Assembly: GCA_023413135.1 (NCBI GenBank)
Contig: JAEZQK010000007.1
Location: forward strand, 1 to 6,774
DNA: 6,774 bases
From: Bacillota bacterium
Lineage (GTDB): Bacteria; Bacillota; Clostridia; Christensenellales; Aristaeellaceae
Direction: 5' to 3'
Positions 1 through 5,807 of this stretch are shown one piece after another. Every line of letters begins with the position of its first letter. The stretch's first letter is position 1. The translations under genes were made by a program, and so were the position numbers. The notes below the pieces were generated by a model that was not told the DNA's origin, did not search any database, and saw only the letters and a program-made list of their open reading frames with translations.

Positions 1-51
1 ACCCTCAATGATGTTTTCCTGGAGATCACGGGAAAGCAGCTTCGGGATTAG
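1..51 (+). CDS. ABC transporter ATP-binding protein, C-terminal end only
   Basis: Only the last 16 codons and the TAG stop are inside the window. They read TLNDVFLEITGKQLRD, which matches the usual C-terminal signature of ABC-2-type exporter ATPases (S/TLEDVFLxLTGxxLRD). None of the nucleotide-binding motifs (Walker A, signature, Walker B) is visible, because they lie upstream. The stop overlaps the ribosome binding site of the next gene, which encodes an ABC-2 permease, so this ATPase very likely powers the pump built by the two following permeases. The assignment rests on the short tail plus gene context. Confidence 0.8.
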   Translation, partial: TLNDVFLEITGKQLRD

Positions 52-56
52 GAGGT
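50..56 (+). promoter_or_regulatory. Ribosome binding site that fixes a TTG start
   Basis: AGGAGGT overlaps the TAG stop of the upstream ATPase gene and lies 7 bases before TTG at 64. No ATG or GTG lies at suitable spacing in this frame, so the TTG is the best start for the first permease. The overlap suggests translational coupling with the ATPase. Confidence 0.8.
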
Positions 57-63
57 AATAAAA

Positions 64-1200
64 TTGTTCCGCCATGTTTTTTTGTATCGGCTGAAATATC
101 TTTTGCGCAACCGGGAAATGGTTTTCTGGACGTTGCTCTTTCCCATTCTCCTGTCGGTGTTTTTCAGCCTGGCTTTTGCCAACCTGTATACGGCCGAAAC
201 CTTCAAGGAAATTCCTATTGCCGTGGTGGACAATGAGGCTTACCGGGCGGATACCGTGTTCCGCAGCGTGCTTAAGGCGGCTTCTACCGGAGAAGACGCG
301 CTGTTTTCCGTGACTGCCGAAAGCCTAGACAAGGCCCGCGAGATGCTGGCTTCAGGCGACGTTGTGGGCTATGTGGATGCCCAGGGCGGGCTGCACGCGA
401 CGGTGGCAGCCTCCGGCCTGAACCAGACGATACTGAAGTCCTTCCTGGACGGTTATCTGCAAATGAGCCACACGGCGGATACGCTGCTGAAGCAAAATCC
501 CACCGCCGCCTTCACCGGGCTGATAAGCGACTTGAACGCCCAGAGAACGTACACCAAGCCGCTTAGCGGCATACCCAAACCGGAAACGCTGCTAGCCTAT
601 TTTTATGCGCTTCTGGCTATGGCCTGCATGTATGGCAGCTTCTTTGGCGCGCATGAGGTCATGGATATACAGGCCAACCTGTCCGTTCAGGGAGCCAGGG
701 TAAGCGTGGCCCCCGTTCACAAATTGAAAGTGTTCCTGGCCGGACTGTCCGCCTGCATGCTCATACAGTATTGCGAAATGCTGATGGTGATTGCTTTCCT
801 GCGCTTTGCGCTTAACGTCGATTTCGGTAAACAAACAGGTTATGTGCTACTTCTAAGCTTTGTGGGCAGCATGATGGGCATCACCTTTGGCGCGGCGGTG
901 GCCGCCATCGGGCGCAAGAGCGAGGGGGCTACTACAGGTATCCTTGTTTCCGTCAGCATGGTCCTGTCATTCTTCGCAGGGCTGATGTTTGTGGAAATGA
1001 AGTATATTGTGGCCAAAGCTTTCCCGCCGGCTGCCTATATCAACCCGGCTACGCTTGTGGCGGACGGCTTCTATGCCCTGTACTACTATGCAGACCATGG
1101 CCGGTTCTGGCTGAACGTTGGACTCCTGGCCGCATACTCCGTTCTGTTCTGCGGGCTTATCTACCGTGCCATAAGGAGGCGCAAGTATGCAAGTCTTTAA
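64..1200 (+). CDS. ABC-2-type transporter permease (first of pair)
   Basis: This 378-residue membrane subunit of an ABC exporter has the ABC-2 permease layout (ABC2_membrane_3-like). One membrane helix lies near the N-terminus (about residues 20-42, after a basic RLKYLLRNRE stretch). A polar, probably extracytoplasmic domain of about 130 residues follows. Five further helices lie near 173-198, 222-250, 258-283, 290-312 and 347-369, and the tail RRRKYASL is basic and cytoplasmic. YINPATLVADGFYALYY before the last helix resembles the conserved NP-containing segment of these permeases. Translation starts at TTG. The 3' end overlaps the next permease gene by 14 bases, so the two are probably co-translated and form a heterodimer with the upstream ATPase. 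The substrate cannot be told; relatives export drugs, lipids, peptides or cell-wall precursors. Confidence 0.88.
   Translation: MFRHVFLYRLKYLLRNREMVFWTLLFPILLSVFFSLAFANLYTAETFKEIPIAVVDNEAYRADTVFRSVLKAASTGEDALFSVTAESLDKAREMLASGDVVGYVDAQGGLHATVAASGLNQTILKSFLDGYLQMSHTADTLLKQNPTAAFTGLISDLNAQRTYTKPLSGIPKPETLLAYFYALLAMACMYGSFFGAHEVMDIQANLSVQGARVSVAPVHKLKVFLAGLSACMLIQYCEMLMVIAFLRFALNVDFGKQTGYVLLLSFVGSMMGITFGAAVAAIGRKSEGATTGILVSVSMVLSFFAGLMFVEMKYIVAKAFPPAAYINPATLVADGFYALYYYADHGRFWLNVGLLAAYSVLFCGLIYRAIRRRKYASL
1173..1179 (+). promoter_or_regulatory. Internal ribosome binding site of second permease
   Basis: AAGGAGG lies inside the final codons of the first permease gene, 7 bases before the ATG at 1187. 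It supports the overlapping start and translational coupling of the two permeases. Confidence 0.75.
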
Positions 1201-2368
1201 GGTTTACTTCAAGGTCATCCGCAGCAACCGCGGGCAGCTGATCATGTATGTGATGATCTTCCTGCTGATGACCTTTCTGATCACCACTTTTTACTCCAAC
1301 GTGGGAGTGCCGCAGACGGCCTCCTTCTCGGCTTCCAAGCCCAGGGTTGCCATGATCAATGAGGATGAACCAAGCACCCTCGTAAAGGGGTTCTTGGAAT
1401 ATTTTTCGGAGCACGCTTCGCTTCAGACCATGGAAGCCCGGGGCGACGCGCTTCAGGATGCGCTGTTCTTCCACTCGGTGGAGTACGCAGTGAAGATTCC
1501 CAAGGGATTCACCGAAGCATTCTTGAGCGGCGGCGATGTTGCACTCGAAGCCGGGGGTACACCGGATTCCACCAACGCGGTGTTCTTGCAGACACTGGTG
1601 GATAAGTATTTTGCCACCGCCGCGCTGTATGTAAAATACGGCAAGGGAAACAATCAGGCGGAGCTTGCGCAGTTGGTGCTCGCCGATCTTAAAAAGACAG
1701 CACCCATACGCGTGGAATCACCGACACAGGTCAAGCCCAGCGAAGGACAGCACCTGTATGCGTTCAACTATATGTCATACACCTTATTCGCGGTGTTGAT
1801 CCTGGGTGTAACTACGTTTATGCTGACCTTCAATGAAATGGACCTGAAGCGCAGAAACCTTTGCGCGCCGCTTCCCTCCGCAAAAATGAACCTTCAAATG
1901 TTTCTGGCGAACATGGTCTTTGGCGCAGTCTGCTGGGCGCTGATGTCCGGCATGGGTGTGGCCATCTACGCCAAGGAAATGATTTCGCTTCAGGGGCTTT
2001 GGCTGTGCCTGAACGCCTTCGCGTTCATGATCGCCAGCCTTGGCATCAGCTTCCTTCTAGGCACGCTGATCAAAAAGCGCAATGCCCAGGCGCCGCTGCA
2101 AAACACGCTGACGCTGGCCTTCAGCTTCTTAAGCGGCGCGTTTGTGCCCCAGTTCATGCTGGGCAAGACGGTGCTCACCATCGCCAGCTTCACGCCCACC
2201 TACTGGTATATCAAAAGCAACCATATGATCGCGGCCCTCTCCAGCTTTTCCTTAAGCAATATTGCCCCTGTGCTTTTCAACATGCTAATCGTGCTGGGCT
2301 TTGGCGCAGCAGCCTTGCTGGTGGCGATGGCCATCTCCAAAAAGCGCAGCGCAGGCGGGCTTGCCTGA
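1187..2368 (+). CDS. ABC-2-type transporter permease (second of pair)
   Basis: This 393-residue permease shares the topology of its neighbour. It has a first helix at about residues 16-38, then a large polar domain at about 40-185 that begins KPRVAMINEDE; many ABC-2 permeases have a similar short beta segment there. A five-helix bundle follows near 190-213, 236-262, 268-293, 308-330 and 356-384, with a basic end (SKKRSAGGLA). The segment from SFLSGAFVPQFMLG to FTPTYWYIKSNHMI corresponds to the late SG...P.....P.Y/N.. region seen in this superfamily. The sequence is clearly not a copy of the preceding permease, so the pump is probably a heterodimer. The ATG is set by AAGGAGG 7 bases upstream, inside the previous gene. 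The substrate is unknown. Confidence 0.88.
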   Translation: MQVFKVYFKVIRSNRGQLIMYVMIFLLMTFLITTFYSNVGVPQTASFSASKPRVAMINEDEPSTLVKGFLEYFSEHASLQTMEARGDALQDALFFHSVEYAVKIPKGFTEAFLSGGDVALEAGGTPDSTNAVFLQTLVDKYFATAALYVKYGKGNNQAELAQLVLADLKKTAPIRVESPTQVKPSEGQHLYAFNYMSYTLFAVLILGVTTFMLTFNEMDLKRRNLCAPLPSAKMNLQMFLANMVFGAVCWALMSGMGVAIYAKEMISLQGLWLCLNAFAFMIASLGISFLLGTLIKKRNAQAPLQNTLTLAFSFLSGAFVPQFMLGKTVLTIASFTPTYWYIKSNHMIAALSSFSLSNIAPVLFNMLIVLGFGAAALLVAMAISKKRSAGGLA

Positions 2369-2414
2369 TAAAAACGTCGGGCAAAGGAAAAGGGGAAATT
2401 TAGCGCTCGTTATG

Positions 2415-2452
2415 GGGAGAGACCGGGAGACGTAGCTAAACCTGGCTCTCCC
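2415..2452. terminator. Imperfect hairpin between convergent genes, possible weak terminator
   Basis: GGGAGAG at 2415-2421 pairs with CTCTCCC at 2446-2452. The stem continues as C-G, G-C and G-C pairs across two mismatches, giving a 12-position stem with a loop of about 14 bases. It sits 46 bases after the second permease stop and just beyond the stop of the minus-strand symporter remnant, where a shared terminator would be expected. No T-run follows on the plus strand, so intrinsic termination is doubtful. Confidence 0.3.
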
Positions 2453-2472
2453 TCACTGCGCGGAGGCGGCGG

Positions 2473-3021
2473 TCAGCCGAGTGCAGCAATATTATTCCTA
2501 TCATGCTCAACCCTGCTCTTTGCAAACTCCGAAATCTCCTGCTCTCTTTTCTTGTCTATGGGCAGGAAAAGCAGCGGAATGATACTAAACACCATGAAAG
2601 TAAAAGGCAATACGCCTGTACCGATCCTGATGCCCAGCAATGCCTGTGCGCTTTGCGCCTTGGTTCCGGCTTGAAAGCCAAAGTAACTGATGATGCCCAT
2701 AAACAAGGAAGCCTGTATACCAGACACCGGAATGGTCAGCAGCGCGCTAAGCCAATTGAATATGCCGGCTTTTCTATGTTCGGTGCGTTGTTCATCCTCA
2801 TCGATGATTGCCCCCAGCATGGGTCCTTGAGGAATCATGACGGTACTTGAAAAGACGTACATGACGATATAGGCAAGTATGGTACTGGTAAACCCGTTTA
2901 CAAACGTCAGCAGAAGATAACCGATGGCGCAGGGGATGGATGCCCAGATCATAGTATTTTTCATACTCAGGCGCTATGTAATCTTACCTAAAAAAGGCAT
3001 GGCGGCAAATAATAAAGTTGA
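2473..3021 (-). pseudogene. GPH/MFS-family sugar-cation symporter, 5'-truncated remnant with in-frame stop
   Basis: The minus strand encodes a 163-residue peptide from ATG at 2964 to TGA at 2473. It looks like the C-terminal part of a glycoside-pentoside-hexuronide (MFS_2, melibiose-carrier-like) symporter. The segment GAIIDEDEQRTEHRKAGIFN is the typical cytoplasmic loop before a late helix, and hydrophobic helices lie near residues 8-28, 32-50, 73-93 and 115-135. Full-length relatives have about 450 residues, so well over half is missing. Upstream of the ATG the same frame continues plausibly as STLLFAAMPFLGKIT-stop-RLS, with TAG at 2974-2976. A TGA at 3022-3024 closes the frame, and tRNA promoter DNA begins soon after. 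The ATG at 2964 has no convincing ribosome binding site. A short expressed protein is not excluded, but a decayed gene is more likely. Confidence 0.75.
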
Positions 3022-3055
3022 TCATTCTCCTTCTCAATATTTTGTTTTTTTTCGC

Positions 3056-3083
3056 TTGACATATGCCGGAAAGCGTGTATAAT
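3056..3083 (+). promoter_or_regulatory. Consensus sigma-A-type promoter of tRNA-Lys
   Basis: TTGACA at 3056-3061 and TATAAT at 3078-3083, both perfect consensus, are separated by 16 bases. Transcription would begin near 3090, about 34 bases before the tRNA. A promoter this strong is typical of stable RNA genes. Confidence 0.88.
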
Positions 3084-3085
3084 AT

Positions 3086-3120
3086 TCTTCGTCGGCATCG
3101 GGAACAACCACCGCCGAAGA
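3086..3120 (+). repeat. Inverted repeat in the tRNA leader
   Basis: TCTTCGTCGG (3086-3095) and CCGCCGAAGA (3111-3120) are inverted copies with one mismatch and a 15-base gap. They sit between the -10 box and the tRNA. The predicted transcription start (about 3090) falls inside the left arm, so only part of the hairpin would exist in RNA. It may aid 5' leader processing or may be fortuitous. Confidence 0.4.
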
Positions 3121-3123
3121 TGA

Positions 3124-3199
3124 GCACCATTAGCTCAGTTGGTAGAGCACCTGACTCTTAATCAGGGTGTCCAGGGTTCGAGTCCCTGATGGTGTACCA
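3124..3199 (+). tRNA. tRNA-Lys (anticodon CTT), CCA encoded
   Basis: This is a complete 76-base cloverleaf. The acceptor stem pairs GCACCAT (3124-3130) with ATGGTGT (3189-3195), including one G-U at the end. The D arm is GCTC-AGTTGGTA-GAGC. The anticodon arm is CCTGA-CTCTTAA-TCAGG, with CTT in the anticodon position for lysine AAG codons. The variable loop is GTGTC. The T arm is CAGGG-TTCGAGT-CCCTG. The discriminator base is A and CCA is encoded at 3197-3199. It is transcribed alone from its own consensus promoter and ends at a strong terminator 5 bases downstream. Confidence 0.97.
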
Positions 3200-3203
3200 G
3201 CCT

Positions 3204-3244
3204 CAACTCCTTGAAAACTTTAGGTTTTCAAGGAGTTGTTTTTT
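3204..3244 (+). terminator. Intrinsic terminator of tRNA-Lys
   Basis: A perfect 15-base-pair stem (3204-3218 with 3224-3238), a 5-base loop and six T residues at 3239-3244 begin 5 bases after the tRNA CCA end. This is a textbook Rho-independent terminator. Confidence 0.95.
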
Positions 3245-3268
3245 ATGAAACATAACATTGTTCGAGAG

Positions 3269-3295
3269 GTTGCGCAACTTTTTGCAACTTTTTTT
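3269..3295 (+). repeat. Palindrome and 10-base tandem repeat with T-run
   Basis: GTTGCGCAAC at 3269-3278 is a perfect palindrome. It overlaps two adjacent copies of GCAACTTTTT (3274-3283 and 3284-3293), and the run of T extends to 3295. GTTGC (3269-3273) can pair with GCAAC (3284-3288) just before seven T residues, a weak terminator-like arrangement behind the main tRNA terminator. Confidence 0.4.
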
Positions 3296-3517
3296 CTGCT
3301 GATGAAAATGCAGGTGATTTTCTCATCTTGGATCAGGCATTTGAATTGAATAAACTTTCGATCTGCCGAATGAGGAATAAGGAATACCTTAGTAAACGTC
3401 TGCCCGGAGTGCGAAGCGGATATTTGGCCGCCAAACAAACGCATACCGGCTGGACTGTGCTGCGAAAATGGAAAACATTGTACCTCCTGGTTGTTACAAA
3501 TGTATTGCTTGAAATCA

Positions 3518-3546
3518 TTGACAATTGCTGTAGCACATGGTATATT
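3518..3546 (+). promoter_or_regulatory. Predicted promoter of the DHFR-family gene
   Basis: A perfect TTGACA (3518-3523), a 17-base spacer and TATATT (3541-3546), with TG one base upstream of the -10 (extended -10), form a strong sigma-A-type promoter. The start point would be near 3553, giving a leader of about 90 bases before the ATG at 3643. No clear riboswitch fold or terminator is seen in the leader. Confidence 0.7.
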
Positions 3547-3642
3547 CGCTTTAAAATTGAAGAGATGAACCAAAAAAATGTTAAATGTATATACTTTGAT
3601 TTGTCGAAATAATATGTGTATGTATTAGAAAGGGGTTAAAAA

Positions 3643-4155
3643 ATGAGTGTGTTTTTTTATGGCTGTATAACTATGGATGGCTATCTTGCTGACAAAAATT
3701 ATAACTTGAACTGGCTTTATCAAACTGGTTCAATAGAAGAAACTGATTATGAAAGTTTCTATAAAAGTATGGATATTACTATCATGGGTAAAAGGACATT
3801 TAATGAAATTGAAAATACAGAGAATATAGGTAGTTTTTATGCGACCACTAAAAATTATGTATTTACACATGCTGAAAGCTTATCGGTTAAGGAATTTCTT
3901 CCTATAGATTGTGATATTGTTGAATTTGTTAAGCAAATAGAAAAAGATAAAAATATTTGGATTGTTGGTGGAAACACAATATTAGCTCCTTTATTAGATA
4001 ATGATATGGTAGAAAATATGATAATACAAATTGCTCCTGTGCTATTGGGGATGGGAATACCATTGTTTTCTCAGAAGGAAGCATTAAAGCGATTTTACTT
4101 GAAAGAAGTAAAAAAATACGGCCAATTTGCAGAATTAATTTATAGTAAAATGTAG
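3643..4155 (+). CDS. Dihydrofolate reductase/RibD C-terminal-family protein
   Basis: This 170-residue protein has the DHFR-like Rossmann fold of the RibD_C/YwjB/YyaP group. Near the N-terminus is FFYGCITMDGYLADK (residues 4-18), the family's opening strand and loop. IMGKRTFNEI (47-56) matches the MGR/KxTxE motif. IWIVGGNTI (105-113) is the glycine-rich NADP-binding turn. APVLLGMGIPLF (131-142) is the conserved C-terminal segment. Length is typical and the gene looks intact. The ATG is preceded by AAAGGGG about 9 bases upstream. Members are probably NAD(P)H-dependent reductases, but most have no proven substrate; true folate reduction or trimethoprim resistance should not be assumed. The gene is markedly A+T-rich compared with the ABC genes, which suggests horizontal acquisition, and it has its own upstream promoter. 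Confidence 0.85.
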   Translation: MSVFFYGCITMDGYLADKNYNLNWLYQTGSIEETDYESFYKSMDITIMGKRTFNEIENTENIGSFYATTKNYVFTHAESLSVKEFLPIDCDIVEFVKQIEKDKNIWIVGGNTILAPLLDNDMVENMIIQIAPVLLGMGIPLFSQKEALKRFYLKEVKKYGQFAELIYSKM

Positions 4156-4398
4156 CGAGGTAAAGCATAGGCTACTGTATTTGGCACCACTCCAGCGGTT
4201 TAGTGCTATTGTAATAACTCTGACCAGGAAGCATCTTGAATGGTTCGGGGGTATGTTCATTGAGCTCACAATATCCAGATGATGCGAAGCTATTAAATTC
4301 CAATTTGGCAGAAGGAATAAGCATAACACAAAAGATTAGCAAACAGGAATTTTTCAGGATGGTTGAATTGGCGATTTTCAAGCTGAGGGGAGATAACT
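4156..4398 (+). other. Intergenic stretch with possible gene remnants
   Basis: This stretch separates the DHFR-family and acetyltransferase genes. A frame open from TTG at 4236 runs 66 codons to 4436, overlapping the start of the acetyltransferase gene. It contains a protein-like section (KISKQEFFRMVELAIFKL), but there is only a weak AGGAA before the TTG and I recognise no family. Another plus frame is open for about 40 codons from 4160, and two minus frames are open across 4135-4381. Several short open readings without starts fit decayed coding sequence better than a functional gene. I see no clear promoter or terminator here. Confidence 0.35.
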
Positions 4399-4845
4399 AT
4401 GGAAAATCTATATGTTTTGCAATTTGCGGTATCTGAAGATGTTGATAATTGGATGGACATGGTTCATGCCGTAAAAGATAATTTCCCCGGAATAATTATA
4501 GATGAATACAAGAAAATACTTGAAAAGAATATTAGCCGTCAGACAGCATTATGCGTAAAATGCTATGATCAAATTGTGGGAGTTTTGCTTTTCTCCATTC
4601 ATAGCAAATGCCTGTCTTGCATGGCTGTTCATCCTCTTCACAGAAAAAGGGGGATTGGTTCGGCACTTGTGGAAAAGATGATTTCAATGTTTCCAAACGA
4701 CATGGATATATGGGTATCTACATTTAGAGAAGATGACAAGTTGGGGGATGCTCCAAGAGCGCTATATAGAAAGTTTGGCTTTATAGAGGATGAACTGACG
4801 ATTGAGTATGGGTATCCAAACCAGAAATTTGTGCTGCGAAGGTAA
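4399..4845 (+). CDS. GNAT-family N-acetyltransferase
   Basis: This 148-residue single-domain acetyltransferase is expected to be cytosolic and to use acetyl-CoA. Motif A is clear: SCMAVHPLHRKRGIGSALVE (residues 73-92) contains the beta4 strand and the R-x-x-G-I-G pyrophosphate-binding loop (R82, G85, G87). ALYRKFGF (121-128) is the motif B tyrosine/phenylalanine-glycine signature near the C-terminus. Length is normal and there are no internal breaks. The ATG is supported by AGGGGAG at 4386-4392 with 6-base spacing. The acceptor substrate cannot be told; GNAT enzymes modify aminoglycosides, other small amines or proteins. Its position 45 bases before an aminoglycoside phosphotransferase homologue suggests co-transcription and makes a small-molecule substrate attractive, but that is inference from context. 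Confidence 0.88.
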   Translation: MENLYVLQFAVSEDVDNWMDMVHAVKDNFPGIIIDEYKKILEKNISRQTALCVKCYDQIVGVLLFSIHSKCLSCMAVHPLHRKRGIGSALVEKMISMFPNDMDIWVSTFREDDKLGDAPRALYRKFGFIEDELTIEYGYPNQKFVLRR

Positions 4846-4890
4846 AAATCCGATGAGAGCTACTCAGGTGCAAGACTGAAAGGTGAATTC

Positions 4891-5661
4891 ATGGAACGAT
4901 TTTTACCGGAACGTATCAATGAAATTCTCGGCGAACAAAACGGTGCAGTGGATGCAATCGGAAAGTCGGACTCTGAAATAGTTCTCTTTCATGATGTTGT
5001 TCTGAAAATCGAAAAGCGGTGTGAGGAGTCCGACAACGAGCATAGTATGTTGCGCTGGTTGCAGGGCAGGCTCCCCGTTCCCAAGGTGATCGCCTCCGAA
5101 ACGCTCAATGGGTTCAATTACCTGCTCATGTCGAGGGTGGGCGGGGTGATGGTTTGCGATGAATCTTTTTTGAAGTGCTCTCAAGCGCTGATCCGCCTTC
5201 TGGCGGAAGGATTAAAAATGATGTGGGCGGTTGATATTTCACATTGTCCATATCGCAATGATCTGGAAAACAAATTCAGGCTTGCAAAATACCGAATTGA
5301 AAACAATCTGTGCGATGCTGATGATGCCGAACCGGAGGTATTCGCAGAGAATGGTTTTAAAGGTCCTGAAGATTTGCTTACTTGGTTGATCGCAAACAGG
5401 CCTGATGAACAATATGTTTTCTCGCATGGAGACTATTGTCTACCCAACATCATTGTGAACAATGGCAGTATAAGCGGATTCGTTGATCTGGGCCGCGCTG
5501 GCATCGCAGATAAATGGCAGGACATTGCCCTATGCGTAAGAAGTATTGAACATAATCTCGGAGCGAATTGCGCATACGTCGAACAGTTGTTTAAAGAGCT
5601 GGACATGGAACCCAATTTTGAAAAAATACGATACTATATTTTGCTGGATGAGTTGTTTTAG
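4891..5661 (+). CDS. APH(3')-like aminoglycoside O-phosphotransferase
   Basis: This 256-residue kinase-like enzyme would phosphorylate an aminoglycoside hydroxyl with ATP or GTP. The N-lobe shows VLKIE with the ATP-phosphate-binding lysine K39 and its partner E50, then WLQGRLPVPKV (56-66) and NYLLMSRVGG (76-85). DISHCPYRN (115-123) is a family landmark. The catalytic loop is SHGDYCLPN (178-186) with D181 and N186, and the metal-binding D199 lies in FVDLGRAGIADKWQDIA (197-213). The end, YYILLDELF, is identical to the end of APH(3')-IIIa as I recall it. The N-lobe is about ten residues shorter between K39 and E50 than in APH(3')-IIIa, and the catalytic loop reads more like the HGDACLPN type of APH(3')-II. 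All key residues are present, so activity is likely, but it appears divergent from named alleles. AAGGTGA lies 5 bases before the ATG. Confidence 0.92.
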   Translation: MERFLPERINEILGEQNGAVDAIGKSDSEIVLFHDVVLKIEKRCEESDNEHSMLRWLQGRLPVPKVIASETLNGFNYLLMSRVGGVMVCDESFLKCSQALIRLLAEGLKMMWAVDISHCPYRNDLENKFRLAKYRIENNLCDADDAEPEVFAENGFKGPEDLLTWLIANRPDEQYVFSHGDYCLPNIIVNNGSISGFVDLGRAGIADKWQDIALCVRSIEHNLGANCAYVEQLFKELDMEPNFEKIRYYILLDELF

Positions 5662-5793
5662 GTATATTGCGGCCAGCCAAAGACATAGTGCTGTAAACTC
5701 CAATTTTTCGATGCATTACTTATACCAGCCGCGGACGTATATTTGTTCCTGGGTTCATATTATTGGTGCAAATTCGGTTTTCTGAACCGGAAT

Positions 5794-5801
5794 AGGGGAG
5801 G
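5794..5801 (+). promoter_or_regulatory. Ribosome binding site that decides the phospholipase start
   Basis: AGGGGAGG lies 6 bases before ATG at 5808. An in-frame TTG at 5805 would be only 3 bases away, so the ATG is the better start. Confidence 0.75.
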
Positions 5802-5807
5802 AATTTG

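Larger units (their letters stand above)
3245..3642. other. 398-base stretch without an identifiable gene
   Basis: The plus strand is open from about 3256 to 3612 in one frame (TTG at 3328 gives 94 codons), but I do not recognise the product and see no good ribosome binding site. A second frame (3374 to about 3568) contains a cysteine-rich reading around CPECEADIWPPNKRIPAG that could be a decayed zinc-ribbon segment. The minus strand is also open without a recognisable family. A 10-base palindrome, a tandem repeat and a T-run lie at 3269-3295, and a promoter lies at 3518-3546. The last 100 bases are strongly A+T-rich like the following gene, so composition changes within this stretch. It may hold a junction of an inserted segment. 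Confidence 0.5.

Noticed and set aside
1861..2403. A 180-codon open frame on the plus strand inside the second permease gene
   Set aside because: It lies in another frame of a convincing membrane protein, its product is rich in H, R, Q and A without domain features, and it has no ribosome binding site.
3180..3260. tRNA-Lys 3' end as an attachment site of an integrated element
   Set aside because: No second copy of the tRNA 3' end was seen in the window and no integrase gene is present. The intact terminator directly after the tRNA does not indicate a junction.
3220..3573. Minus-strand 117-codon open frame downstream of the tRNA
   Set aside because: It extends into the tRNA terminator, has no recognisable family, and lacks a good start signal.
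5771..5793. Small hairpin CGGTT/AACCG after the phosphotransferase gene as a terminator
   Set aside because: The stem is only five base pairs and no T-run follows, so it is not a credible intrinsic terminator.
4156..5804. Integron gene-cassette array with attC sites between the resistance-like genes
   Set aside because: I found no paired RYYYAAC/GTTRRRY core sites or long palindromes in the intergenic gaps, and no integron integrase is visible.
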